This document shows, in pieces, positions 1-8,061 of a stretch of 64,000 nucleotides of DNA (the stretch's first letter is position 1; each line of letters opens with the position of its first letter). Source of the stretch: JANLYC01 sp963750495 (GTDB lineage: Bacteria; Actinomycetota; Actinomycetes; Propionibacteriales; Nocardioidaceae); contig CAVVQV010000007.1 of the NCBI GenBank assembly GCA_963750495.1, positions 62,001 through 126,000 on the forward strand, read 5' to 3'. The position numbers and the translations under genes are program-made. Below the pieces are notes generated by a model. It made no database searches, had not been told where the DNA came from, and saw only the letters and a list, made by a program, of their open reading frames with translations.

Positions 1-20
1 GGGTGCGGTCAGGCGAGCGG

Positions 21-1037
21 TCAGGCGAGAGCGGTGATCAGGCGGTCGGCGGCGCTGTAGGGGTCGAGCCGGCCGGCGACCACCTCAGACCCCAACGACT
101 CCAGGTCGGCGTGGCCACCGAGGTCACCGAACCGCTCCCGCAGCGCGGTGACCGCGATCGCCTCGATCTCGTGTCGCGCCCGCCGTTCGCGCCGGGCCGT
201 CAGCTCACCGGACTCATCGAGATGCGCGCGGTGTTTGTCGATGGCCGCCACCACGTCGTCCATCCCCTGCCCGGTCTGGGCCACCGTCTTGACGATCGGC
301 GGCCGCCAGGCTTCCGGAGCAGCTCCCAGGTTGAGCACAGACCGCAGGTCGCGCACGACCTGGTCTGCCCCGTCCCGGTCGGCCTTGTTGACGACGAACA
401 CGTCGCCGACCTCCAGAATGCCGGCCTTGGCCGCCTGGATGCCGTCACCCATCCCCGGCGCCAACAGCACCAGCGTCGTGTCGGCGAGGCCCGCCACGTC
501 GACCTCGGACTGGCCGACTCCGACCGTCTCGACCACCACGACATCGCACCCGGCCGCGTCGAGCACCCTGAGCGCCTGCGGAGTGGCCCACGCCAGGCCA
601 CCGAGGTGTCCCCGGCTGGCCATCGAGCGGATGTACACCTCGGGGTCGGTCGCATGTTCCTGCATCCGGACCCGGTCACCGAGCAGGGCTCCCCCGGAGA
701 ACGGCGAGGAGGGGTCGACGGCCAAGACCCCTACCCGCTTGCCGGCCTGGCGCAGCGCGGTGACGAGCGCGGACGTCGACGTCGACTTGCCCACGCCGGG
801 AGACCCCGTCACTCCGATGATCTGGGCCCGGCCCGTGTGCGGCGCAAGAAGCGCCGCCACTTCCCGAAGCGAGGGTGAGGCATCCTCGACGAGCGAGATC
901 AGCCGAGCGACAGCCCGGGGGTCACCCTGCTGGGCACGCTCGACCAGCGCCGGGACCCCGAGCTGCCCGTGGGCGGTACGCCTGCCGATCGATGGCCGGG
1001 GCGGGCCCGGGGCAGCAGCCAGGTCGTCAGCCGTCAC
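21..1037 (-). CDS. meaB: MeaB/ArgK-family G-protein chaperone of B12-dependent acyl-CoA mutase
   Basis: A 338-residue P-loop GTPase of the MeaB/ArgK (MMAA) family, which protects and reloads adenosylcobalamin-dependent acyl-CoA mutases. Seen in the sequence: Walker A GSPGVGKS at residues 78-85, the family signature ETVGVGQSE at 170-178, and the guanine-specificity motif NKAD at 217-220. Length is normal for the family. The GTG start forms a 4-nt GTGA overlap with the stop of the thiolase gene upstream, so the two are probably translationally coupled. A MeaA-type mutase gene lies about 14 kb away and is the likely client, although a separate methylmalonyl-CoA mutase outside the window could also be served. 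The older annotation as an arginine/ornithine transport kinase (ArgK) is not supported by this context. Confidence 0.95.
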   Translation of the reverse strand: MTADDLAAAPGPPRPSIGRRTAHGQLGVPALVERAQQGDPRAVARLISLVEDASPSLREVAALLAPHTGRAQIIGVTGSPGVGKSTSTSALVTALRQAGKRVGVLAVDPSSPFSGGALLGDRVRMQEHATDPEVYIRSMASRGHLGGLAWATPQALRVLDAAGCDVVVVETVGVGQSEVDVAGLADTTLVLLAPGMGDGIQAAKAGILEVGDVFVVNKADRDGADQVVRDLRSVLNLGAAPEAWRPPIVKTVAQTGQGMDDVVAAIDKHRAHLDESGELTARRERRARHEIEAIAVTALRERFGDLGGHADLESLGSEVVAGRLDPYSAADRLITALA

Positions 1038-2221
1038 GCGGGGACGCGGATGATCAGGGCGTCACCCTGGCCGCCGCCACCGCAGAGGGCGGCCGCGCCG
1101 ACACCGCCACCACGGCGTTTGAGCTCCAGCGCCAGGTGCAGCACGATGCGGGCACCGGACATGCCGATCGGGTGACCGAGGGCGATCGCGCCACCGTTCA
1201 CGTTGACCTTGTCCTCGCTGATGCCGAGCTCGCGCGCGCTGGCGATCCCGACCGCGGCAAAGGCCTCGTTGAGCTCGACGAGGTCGAGGGAGGAGGCGTC
1301 GATGCCGTCCTTGTCACACGCCTTCTTGATCGCGTTGGCGGGCTGGCTCTGCAGGGACGAGTCGGGTCCGGCAACCTGGCCGGACGCGCCGATCTCGGCC
1401 AGCCAGGTGAGGCCGAGCTCCTCGGCCTTGGCCTTGCTCATCACGATCACGGCGCAGGCGCCGTCGGAGATCTGCGACGCGGAGCCGGCGGTGATCGTGC
1501 CGCCCTTGTCGAACGCCGGGCGAAGCTTGCCCAGGGACTCGGTGGTCGTGTCGCCCCGGATGCCCTCGTCCTCGGCGACCACGACCGGGTCGCCTCGGCG
1601 CTGCGGGACCTCGACGGGCACGACCTCGTCGGCGAACAGTCCGTTCTTCCACCCCGCGGCGGCACGTTGGTGCGACCGCGCCGCGAAGGCGTCCTGCTCC
1701 TCACGCGTGAGGGACTCGACGTCGCTGTTCCGCGTCTCGGTGAGCCCGCCCATCGCCTGGTCGGTGAAGACGTCCCACAGCCCGTCGTACGCCATGTGGT
1801 CGCGGACGGTCACGTCGCCGTACTTGTAGCCCTCGCGTGACTTCGTCATCAGGTGCGGAGCGTTGGTCATCGACTCCATGCCACCGGCGACGACCACCTC
1901 GCACTCCCCTGCCCGGATCAGCTGGTCGGCGAGCGCGATCGCGTTGATGCCGGACAGGCAGACCTTGTTGATCGTCAGGGCGGGCACGTTCATGCTGATG
2001 CCGGCCTTGACCGCGGCCTGGCGGGCGGGGATCTGGCCGGCGCCGGCCTGCAGCACCTGACCCATGATCACGTAGTCGACCTGGTCGGCACCGACGCCGG
2101 CCTTCTCGAGCGCGCCCTTGATGGCGACGCCTCCGAGATCGGTCGCAGCCTGGTCCTTGAGTCCGCCCAACAGCCGTCCGATCGGCGTACGAGCACCCGC
2201 GACAATGACAGTCCCGGCCAT
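1034..2221 (-). CDS. acetyl-CoA C-acetyltransferase (thiolase)
   Basis: A 395-residue biosynthetic-type thiolase that joins two acetyl-CoA into acetoacetyl-CoA, or the reverse. The acyl-accepting cysteine is Cys88 in NKVCLSG. The conserved NVNGGAIALGHPIGMSGAR-type segment (catalytic His) and the CGGGGQG motif (second catalytic Cys) are near the C-terminus. Full length for the family. Its stop overlaps the start of meaB by 4 nt, and it diverges from the epimerase gene across a 137-bp gap. With ccrA, the epimerase, the 3-hydroxyacyl-CoA dehydrogenase and the MeaA mutase nearby, it fits the entry step of the ethylmalonyl-CoA pathway. A role in fatty-acid or ketone-body breakdown is equally compatible with the sequence. 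Confidence 0.93.
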   Translation of the reverse strand: MAGTVIVAGARTPIGRLLGGLKDQAATDLGGVAIKGALEKAGVGADQVDYVIMGQVLQAGAGQIPARQAAVKAGISMNVPALTINKVCLSGINAIALADQLIRAGECEVVVAGGMESMTNAPHLMTKSREGYKYGDVTVRDHMAYDGLWDVFTDQAMGGLTETRNSDVESLTREEQDAFAARSHQRAAAGWKNGLFADEVVPVEVPQRRGDPVVVAEDEGIRGDTTTESLGKLRPAFDKGGTITAGSASQISDGACAVIVMSKAKAEELGLTWLAEIGASGQVAGPDSSLQSQPANAIKKACDKDGIDASSLDLVELNEAFAAVGIASARELGISEDKVNVNGGAIALGHPIGMSGARIVLHLALELKRRGGGVGAAALCGGGGQGDALIIRVPA

Positions 2222-2358
2222 CAGTCCTCCTCCGGTGGAAACCTCGTCTGAACCCTACCCAGCCGGTCGGCGGAGCGGAACGCCACGGTGGCAGCGCCCG
2301 GTGTCGAACAGGTCACACCCGCTGGAGCGTCGTCCCGTCGTACCGCGACGATGGAGGC

Positions 2359-2814
2359 ATGACCGCCGACCTCCCGCCGCTTCCCATCACCGCCATCGAT
2401 CACGTGGGCATAGCCGTGTACGACCTCGACGAGGCGATCGCGTTCTACCGGGACAGCTTCGGCTTCTCGGCGGTGCATCAGGAGGTCAACGAGGAGCAGG
2501 GTGTGCGCGAGGCCATGGTGGCCGTCGGCGACGCCGACACCTGCCTCCAGCTGCTGGCCCCGATCGGGCCGGACTCGGCGATCGCGAAGTTCCTGGACCG
2601 CTCCGGACCCGGCATCCAGCAGCTTGCCTACCGGGTCACCAGCATCGACGACGCGATGGCGGCCGTCCGGGCCCGTGGCATGCGGCTCCTGTACGTCGAA
2701 CCGCGTGGCGGCACCGCCGGCAGCCGCATCAACTTCATCCATCCCAAAGACGCCGGCGGAGTCCTCGTCGAGCTCGTCGAGCCCGCCGTGCCGGCCGATC
2801 CGCGCGGGAACTGA
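2359..2814 (+). CDS. mce: methylmalonyl-CoA/ethylmalonyl-CoA epimerase
   Basis: A 151-residue vicinal-oxygen-chelate protein that interconverts the 2R and 2S forms of methylmalonyl-CoA and, in many bacteria, ethylmalonyl-CoA. It starts with the typical ITAIDHVGIAV strand. Expected metal ligands His15, Gln64 and Glu138 are present. The ligand usually His in the GLHHIA motif is Gln here (GIQQLAYRV, about residue 88), a change I recall as usual in actinobacterial members. Two paired beta-alpha-beta-beta-beta modules are visible. It lies 123 bp before ccrA on the same strand, so product handoff from Ccr (ethylmalonyl-CoA) to the MeaA mutase is the likely role. Confidence 0.93.
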   Translation: MTADLPPLPITAIDHVGIAVYDLDEAIAFYRDSFGFSAVHQEVNEEQGVREAMVAVGDADTCLQLLAPIGPDSAIAKFLDRSGPGIQQLAYRVTSIDDAMAAVRARGMRLLYVEPRGGTAGSRINFIHPKDAGGVLVELVEPAVPADPRGN

Positions 2815-2867
2815 CCCGGATGTCATGGTGTAAGTCACAGAATCGACCGAGGACTCGCCACTGTCGC

Positions 2868-2904
2868 TAAGGTCCGACCAAGCAGCCGTCGGGGCCGACG
2901 GCTG
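2868..2904 (+). promoter_or_regulatory. candidate promoter element and hairpin upstream of ccrA
   Basis: The mce-ccrA gap holds a -10-like TAAGGT (2868-2873) followed by a perfect 10-bp inverted repeat, CAGCCGTCGG / CCGACGGCTG, at 2883-2904 with a 2-base centre. No T-run follows, so it is not a classical terminator. It could be an attenuator, an mRNA-stabilising 5' stem or an operator. The -35 region is weak, so the promoter call is tentative. Confidence 0.3.
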
Positions 2905-2937
2905 TCGACCCGCCAGTCATCGACGAAGGGCCCTGCC

Positions 2938-4302
2938 ATGGCTGACCTGCCCGGCTCGACCGAGCTGAGGAACATCCGCGAGGCGATCCTGGCAGGCGAC
3001 ACGGCGGCCGCGGACTTCGCCGCGATGCCCGTGCCGACGTCGTACGAGGGAATCACCGTCCGCAAGAACGAGACGGAGCTGTTCGACGGGCTCGAGTCAG
3101 CCGACAAGGACCCGCGCAAGAGCCTCCACCTCGACGAGGTGGCCACCCCTGACCTCGGTCCCGGTGAGGCGCTCGTGGCCGTCATGGCGTCGGCGATCAA
3201 CTACAACACCGTCTGGACGTCGATCTTCGAGCCGGTCTCGACGTTCGCGTTCCTGGAGCGGTACGGCCGGATGTCACCATTGTCGAAACAGCACGACCGG
3301 CCGTACCACGTGGTCGGCTCCGACCTGGCCGGCGTCGTCCTCCGGACCGGCCCCGGTGTCCACTCCTGGTCACCCGGCGACGAGGTCGTCGCGCACTGCC
3401 TGTCGGTCGAGCTGGAGAGCTCCGACGGGCACAACGACACGATGCTCGACCCGGAGCAGCGCATCTGGGGCTTCGAGACGAACTTCGGGGGTCTGGCCGA
3501 GCTGGCGCTGGTCAAGTCCAACCAGCTGATGCCCAAGCCGCGTCACCTGAGCTGGGAAGAGGCAGCCGCCCCGGGCCTGGTCAACTCCACGGCCTACCGG
3601 CAGCTCGTGTCGCGCAACGGCGCCGACATGAAGCAGGGCGACACGGTGCTGATCTGGGGTGCGTCCGGGGGCCTCGGCTCCTACGCGACCCAGTTCGCGC
3701 TCAACGGCGGCGCGACCCCGGTGTGCGTCGTGTCCTCCGACGACAAGGCCGACCTCTGCCGCGCGATGGGCGCCGACCTCATCATCGACCGGCGGGCCGA
3801 GGACTACCGCTTCTGGAAGGACCCGGCGACCCAGGATCCGGCGGAGTGGCGACGGTTCGGCGCCCGGATCCGCGAGCTCACGGGCGGTGACGATCCGGAC
3901 ATCGTGTTCGAGCACCCCGGGCGCGAGACCTTCGGCGCCTCGGTGTTCGTGACCCGCCGGGGCGGCACCATCGTGACGTGTGCATCGACGTCGGGTTTCC
4001 AGCACGAGTACGACAACCGCTACCTGTGGATGCACCTCAAACGCATCGTCGGATCTCACTTCGCGAACTACCGGGAGGCCTGGGAAGCCAACCGGTTGAT
4101 CGCCAAAGGGCTGGTCCATCCCACTCTCAGCAAGGCCTATCCACTCAGTGAGACAGGTCAGGCTGCTTTTGAGGTTCACAGGAATCAACATCAGGGCAAG
4201 GTCGGGGTACTCTGCTTAGCACCGGAGGAGGGGCTCGGGGTGCGGGACCACGAGCTACGCGCCCAGCACATCGACGCCATCAACCGCTTCCGTGGTGCAT
4301 GA
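2938..4302 (+). CDS. ccrA: crotonyl-CoA carboxylase/reductase
   Basis: A 454-residue medium-chain dehydrogenase/reductase that reduces crotonyl-CoA with NADPH while fixing CO2, giving ethylmalonyl-CoA. The NADPH loop GASGGLG is at 241-247. By motif alignment the residues known to hold CO2 in this family are present: the second Asn of NYN (N90), Phe-Glu of WGFETNFGG (F179, E180) and His of HEYDNRY (H356). This marks it as a true carboxylating reductase and not a generic quinone oxidoreductase. Full length. It sits between mce and a DivIVA-like gene, an arrangement typical of actinobacteria. It may feed acetate assimilation through the ethylmalonyl-CoA pathway or supply ethylmalonyl-CoA extender units. 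Confidence 0.96.
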   Translation: MADLPGSTELRNIREAILAGDTAAADFAAMPVPTSYEGITVRKNETELFDGLESADKDPRKSLHLDEVATPDLGPGEALVAVMASAINYNTVWTSIFEPVSTFAFLERYGRMSPLSKQHDRPYHVVGSDLAGVVLRTGPGVHSWSPGDEVVAHCLSVELESSDGHNDTMLDPEQRIWGFETNFGGLAELALVKSNQLMPKPRHLSWEEAAAPGLVNSTAYRQLVSRNGADMKQGDTVLIWGASGGLGSYATQFALNGGATPVCVVSSDDKADLCRAMGADLIIDRRAEDYRFWKDPATQDPAEWRRFGARIRELTGGDDPDIVFEHPGRETFGASVFVTRRGGTIVTCASTSGFQHEYDNRYLWMHLKRIVGSHFANYREAWEANRLIAKGLVHPTLSKAYPLSETGQAAFEVHRNQHQGKVGVLCLAPEEGLGVRDHELRAQHIDAINRFRGA

Positions 4303-4369
4303 GAAAGGATGAGGGTCCTGGGTCGTCAGCCCCGGAGCCTCCCAACAGGAACGAGGGACCTGACAGACC

Positions 4370-5992
4370 ATGACCGACCAGCCCGGCAACGCACAGCGTG
4401 GACTGTCCATCTTTGACAACGTGGAGGACCAACACTCGACCTCGCAGGCGGCTGGCTCCGACGACCAGACCCAGGTCATACCCGTGATGTCGAACCGCCA
4501 GGACGACACCTCACACTTCCCCGCGGCGGCCTCTCGAGCCTCGTTCCCCACCCAGTCGACGCAGCCCCCGAGCTTCCCGGTCGTACGACGCGGTGGCTAC
4601 GACAAGGAGTCGGTCGACCAGTTCTTCGCGCGCCTGCAGATCAGCCAGGTCGAGGCCAGCGCAGCGCTCGTGCTGTTCCGCGAGGAGAACGCCAGGCTCG
4701 CGGCGCGCGCCGAGGAGCTCGCCCAACAGGTTGCCGAGCAGGAGACCCCGACCTATTCCGGGCTCGGTGCCCACGCGGCCGCGATGCTGCGGTTGGCCGA
4801 GGAGCAGGCGGCCCAGGTCCGGGCCGATGCGCGCAAGGCCGCCGAGCAGTCACGCGAGCTGAGCCTGCGCGAGGCCGAGGCCCTGCGCACCGAGGCGAAG
4901 AAGGAGGCAGACGACATCCGCACCGTCGGGCTCGAGGAGATCGACGAGCGGATGGCCACGATGCTGGTCGAGGCCGACCGTGAGCGTGCCCTGGTCAAGG
5001 CCCAGGCCGAAGACCTGCTGGCTTCGGCGCGGCGCGAGGCCGACCAGCTCCGGCTCGGAGCTCAGCAGGAGGTCAGTGCGCTGCGTGCGACGACGGCCCG
5101 GGATGTCGAGCAGGCGAGGGCTGCCGTCGACCGCGAGGTGATCGAGGCCCGCCGCACGCTCGCCGTCGAGAAGGAGCGCCTCGCGAGAGAGGCCACTGAG
5201 CGCCACGCGACCGCGTCGGCCGAGACCAGCCGCATCATCGAGGAGGCCGAGGCGCGGGCGACTGCCGCCGAAGAACGAGCCCGCGAGGCGATGGAGGCGG
5301 CCACCAAGCACCGCGAGCAGGCCATCGCCGAGACCGAGCGGACGCTCACCCGCGCCCGCCGTGAGGCCGAGCAGCTGACGGTCACCGCACGTCGTTCCGG
5401 TGAGCGGATCGTGGCGAACGCGCGGGCTGACGCCGACCGCCAGAACGCGGCCGCTCTGGACGAGGTGACCCAGCTACGACGTCAGCGGGACGGCATCGTG
5501 GCTCAGCTGGCGCAGCTGCGCGACCTGGTGGCCAGCTTCACCGGCGACACCGGCGGCGGCCAGGGCAGCGGTCCGTCGAACCCGTCCCCGGCCAGCCCTG
5601 CTGCATCGACTCCAGCGACGTCGCAAGCAACCGCCCCGGCCCCGGCGCCGACTGCGGCGAAGTCACAGGCAACCGCACCGGCGAAGTCGCCAACGACGGA
5701 CAAGAGCCGCGGCGGCGACCAGGCACCGGCAGACAAGGGCCGGACCGGACCCTCCGCCACCGCCCGGTCCGAAACTGCCTCGGCGCAGGTTCGGCCCGAA
5801 GCGGCCCCACGGACGCCGCGCGGACGATCGGCCGTAGCCGCCCGCATCGCCGCCGAGGTCATTCCTCCTGCCGTCGACAGCCGACCGAAGGGCCAGGCCG
5901 GCGGTGCCGGCGACTCGTCCTCGAGCTCAACGGGCGCAGCAGCGGCTGAGCACGGCGAGGACGGCGACAACCCCCAGACCAAGGCCAGCTGA
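4370..5992 (+). CDS. DivIVA-domain long coiled-coil protein (Scy/FilP-locus type)
   Basis: A 540-residue cytoskeletal-type protein. Residues 1-60 are polar and disordered. About 62-100 resemble the DivIVA N-terminal module (VVRRGGYDKESVDQFFARLQ), which binds negatively curved membrane in DivIVA. About 100-385 are an uninterrupted Ala/Glu/Arg-rich coiled coil. From about 395 to the end it is Pro/Ala/Ser/Thr-rich and probably unstructured. Position next to mce and ccrA matches the Streptomyces locus encoding the polarity coiled-coil proteins Scy and FilP, as I recall it, but this protein is far shorter than Scy. A role in pole or septum organisation is inferred. It starts 67 bp after ccrA and has GC-rich codon use like its neighbours. 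Confidence 0.75.
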   Translation: MTDQPGNAQRGLSIFDNVEDQHSTSQAAGSDDQTQVIPVMSNRQDDTSHFPAAASRASFPTQSTQPPSFPVVRRGGYDKESVDQFFARLQISQVEASAALVLFREENARLAARAEELAQQVAEQETPTYSGLGAHAAAMLRLAEEQAAQVRADARKAAEQSRELSLREAEALRTEAKKEADDIRTVGLEEIDERMATMLVEADRERALVKAQAEDLLASARREADQLRLGAQQEVSALRATTARDVEQARAAVDREVIEARRTLAVEKERLAREATERHATASAETSRIIEEAEARATAAEERAREAMEAATKHREQAIAETERTLTRARREAEQLTVTARRSGERIVANARADADRQNAAALDEVTQLRRQRDGIVAQLAQLRDLVASFTGDTGGGQGSGPSNPSPASPAASTPATSQATAPAPAPTAAKSQATAPAKSPTTDKSRGGDQAPADKGRTGPSATARSETASAQVRPEAAPRTPRGRSAVAARIAAEVIPPAVDSRPKGQAGGAGDSSSSSTGAAAAEHGEDGDNPQTKAS

Positions 5993-6006
5993 AGGTAGAC
6001 GGCAGG

Positions 6007-6025
6007 CCGCGGCGCCCCGCTGCGG
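6007..6025 (+). terminator. GC-rich hairpin after the DivIVA-like gene
   Basis: CCGCGGCG, a 3-base loop, then CGCTGCGG gives a stem with one mismatch 15 bp after the stop codon. There is no U-tract. In actinobacteria such stems can still act as terminators, but the evidence is only structural. Confidence 0.3.
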
Positions 6026-6055
6026 GAGTGGTGAAGTCGTCGTACGGTCGAGGAC

Positions 6056-6520
6056 ATGGCCTCGTCGACCGCCACCACCGCACGCCCCGACCGGAGCATC
6101 CTGACCGAGTTCCTGCGTGCCCGTCGGCGGGCCGTGATCATGACGACCCGGCAGGACGGGCGGCCCCAGTCGTCACCGGTCGCGTGCGGTGTCGACGCCG
6201 ACGGGCGGCTGGTGATCTCCACCTATCCCGAACGCGCCAAGGCCAGGAACGTACGGCGCGATCCACGTGTCTCCGTGTGCATGTTGTCAGACGACTGGGA
6301 TGGGCCGTATGTACACGTCGACGGCCGCGGCGAGGTGCTCGACCTGCCCGAGGCGCTCGAGCCGCTGGTCGAGTACTTCCGGTCCCTCTCGGGCGAGCAC
6401 CCGGACTGGGACGACTACCGGGCGGCGATGGTGCGACAGGAGAAGTGCCTGATCCGGGTCACGATCGAGCACTGGGGACCAATCGCCACCGGGGGATTTC
6501 CCGCCGGAAAGGCGCCCTGA
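6056..6520 (+). CDS. PPOX-class (pyridoxamine-phosphate-oxidase-fold) probable F420-dependent oxidoreductase
   Basis: A 154-residue split-beta-barrel flavin/F420-binding protein. The pattern of an N-terminal helix (ILTEFLRARRRAVIMTT), then QDGRPQSSPVACGVDADGRLVIST, then AKARNVRRDPRVSVCML is typical of the actinobacterial F420-dependent PPOX subgroup. The substrate cannot be told from sequence; relatives reduce biliverdin, other unsaturated compounds or pollutants. It lies 63 bp after the DivIVA-like gene on the same strand, with a hairpin between them. FMN use is the main alternative. Confidence 0.75.
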   Translation: MASSTATTARPDRSILTEFLRARRRAVIMTTRQDGRPQSSPVACGVDADGRLVISTYPERAKARNVRRDPRVSVCMLSDDWDGPYVHVDGRGEVLDLPEALEPLVEYFRSLSGEHPDWDDYRAAMVRQEKCLIRVTIEHWGPIATGGFPAGKAP

Positions 6521-6595
6521 CACCCAGTGGCAGGGTCCGTGTGTCGCGTCCGTGACGTGAGGCCATGACCGCGATCGTGTGACAAGGTGTGGGTC

Positions 6596-7897
6596 ATGTC
6601 AGACCGCGACCCGGATGCCGCGGCCCGCCGCGCCGCCGGTCGGGCCGAGGATGCGCGCGACGAGGCCGTTGAGGCTCGTGACGCCGCGCAGGAGGCTCGC
6701 GATGAGGCCGTCGACGACGGCGCCGGGGCGGGCCAGTCCGCAGGACCCGGCAAGGGCAGCCGGTCCGGCTACCTGGAGTCGCAGGCCGTGCCGTCGGAGC
6801 TGTTGATCCATCCCGACGACGAGCCGGCGCCCGGTGAGGCCAACCCGTTCGGGGTACCCGGCCCGCCGGTGTCGAAGCGCTCACCGTTCTACATCGGCTT
6901 CTTCGGCGGCCTCGGACTCCTGGTCGCGCTCTTCTTCGGGCTGGCCTTCAGGCAGATGGAGTCGGTGCTGGTCCTGATCCTCGTCTCGGCGTTCCTGGCG
7001 GTCGGCCTCAACCCGCTGGTCGAGCTGCTCCTGCACCGGGGCCTACGGCGACGGTGGGCGGTGCTCGTCGTCAGCCTGGGGGTGCTGAGCCTGCTGACGC
7101 TCTTTGCGGTCGCGCTCGTACCCGTGCTCCGCGACCAGATCACCGCGCTGATCAACAACGCCCCCGACTGGCTCGACAAGCTGCAGAAGAACAGGACCAT
7201 CGAGGACCTGGACAAGAAGTACGACGTCATCGACAAGGCCAAGGAGAAGCTGCAGGACCCTCAGCTCGCGCAGCAGGTCTTCGGAAGCGTCTTCACCGTC
7301 GGGCTCGCAGTGCTCAACGCCTTGCTCAACGCCTTCCTGATCTTCGTGCTCACGCTGTACTTCCTCTCGGCCCTCCCCCAGATCAAGCGGGCCTGCTACT
7401 CGCTCGCCCCGGCCTCGCGCCGGGACCGCGTGACGTCCCTGGGCGACGAGATACTCCGCCGGGTGGGTGGGTATGTCGCTGGCGCCTTCGTCGTGGCCCT
7501 GTGCGCCGGAGTCACGTCGTTCATCTTCCTGGAGTTCGCCGGGCTGGGTGAGTACGCCGTGGCCCTGGCGCTGGTCGTTGCGATCCTCGACTTCATCCCC
7601 CTGATCGGTGCCACCATCGGCGCCGTGATCGTGTCAGCGATCGGGTTCGCCACCTCACCAGGGGTCGGCATCAGCTGCATCATCTTCTACATCGTGTACC
7701 AGCAGATCGAGAACTACGTGATCTACCCCCGCGTGATGCGCACCTCGGTGAACGTGCCCGGAGTGATCACCGTCATCGCCGTCCTCATCGGAGGGACCCT
7801 GCTCGGTGTGGTCGGCGCCCTGCTCGCGATCCCGACCGCAGCGGCCGCCCTGCTCATCGTCCGCGAAGTCGTCATCCCCCGACAAGACCGCTCCTGA
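6596..7897 (+). CDS. AI-2E/PerM family membrane protein
   Basis: A 433-residue integral membrane protein of the AI-2E transporter family (PerM, YdiK, TqsA). Residues 1-85 are cytosolic and very rich in Ala, Asp, Glu and Arg. They are followed by paired transmembrane helices (ISPFYIGFFGGLGLLVALFF region onward), a long soluble segment with DWLDKLQKNRTIEDLDKKYDVIDKAKEKLQDP, and a C-terminal helix bundle with the family-typical DFIPLIGATIGAV and PRVMRTSVNVPGVITV segments. The family is now linked to export or antiport, and autoinducer-2 transport is shown for only a few members. I placed the start at ATG 6596 because AAGG lies 8 nt upstream; an in-frame GTG lies 9 nt earlier. Confidence 0.85.
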   Translation: MSDRDPDAAARRAAGRAEDARDEAVEARDAAQEARDEAVDDGAGAGQSAGPGKGSRSGYLESQAVPSELLIHPDDEPAPGEANPFGVPGPPVSKRSPFYIGFFGGLGLLVALFFGLAFRQMESVLVLILVSAFLAVGLNPLVELLLHRGLRRRWAVLVVSLGVLSLLTLFAVALVPVLRDQITALINNAPDWLDKLQKNRTIEDLDKKYDVIDKAKEKLQDPQLAQQVFGSVFTVGLAVLNALLNAFLIFVLTLYFLSALPQIKRACYSLAPASRRDRVTSLGDEILRRVGGYVAGAFVVALCAGVTSFIFLEFAGLGEYAVALALVVAILDFIPLIGATIGAVIVSAIGFATSPGVGISCIIFYIVYQQIENYVIYPRVMRTSVNVPGVITVIAVLIGGTLLGVVGALLAIPTAAAALLIVREVVIPRQDRS

Positions 7898-7913
7898 TCA
7901 GACTGGCCCTCCG

Positions 7914-7959
7914 CGTTTGCCTAGTTCACAAGCCAGCTGGCTGGTGAACTAGGCAAACG
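7914..7959. repeat. 46-bp near-perfect palindrome between convergent genes (copy 1)
   Basis: Outer arms CGTTTGCCTAGTTCAC (7914-7929) and its exact complement (7944-7959) enclose the inner palindrome AGCCAGCTGGCT (7931-7942); only one A/G pair breaks symmetry. It sits between the convergent 3' ends of the AI-2E family gene and the hydrolase gene. A closely related copy occurs at 61874-61918, also between convergent genes. It could be a bidirectional terminator or a dispersed REP/MITE-like repeat. Confidence 0.8.
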
Positions 7960-8061
7960 TGGCTCTGCAACACCACACCTGCCTAGGCCACTCGCGCGTA
8001 CGCCGGCCAGAACCACCTGCGGTCCCGCCGTCAGCCGACAACCACCCGCACCCCGTAACCG

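Noticed and set aside
2221..2838. Open frame on the minus strand opposite mce
   Set aside because: No recognisable protein features; mce on the other strand is a clear family match and explains the coding potential.
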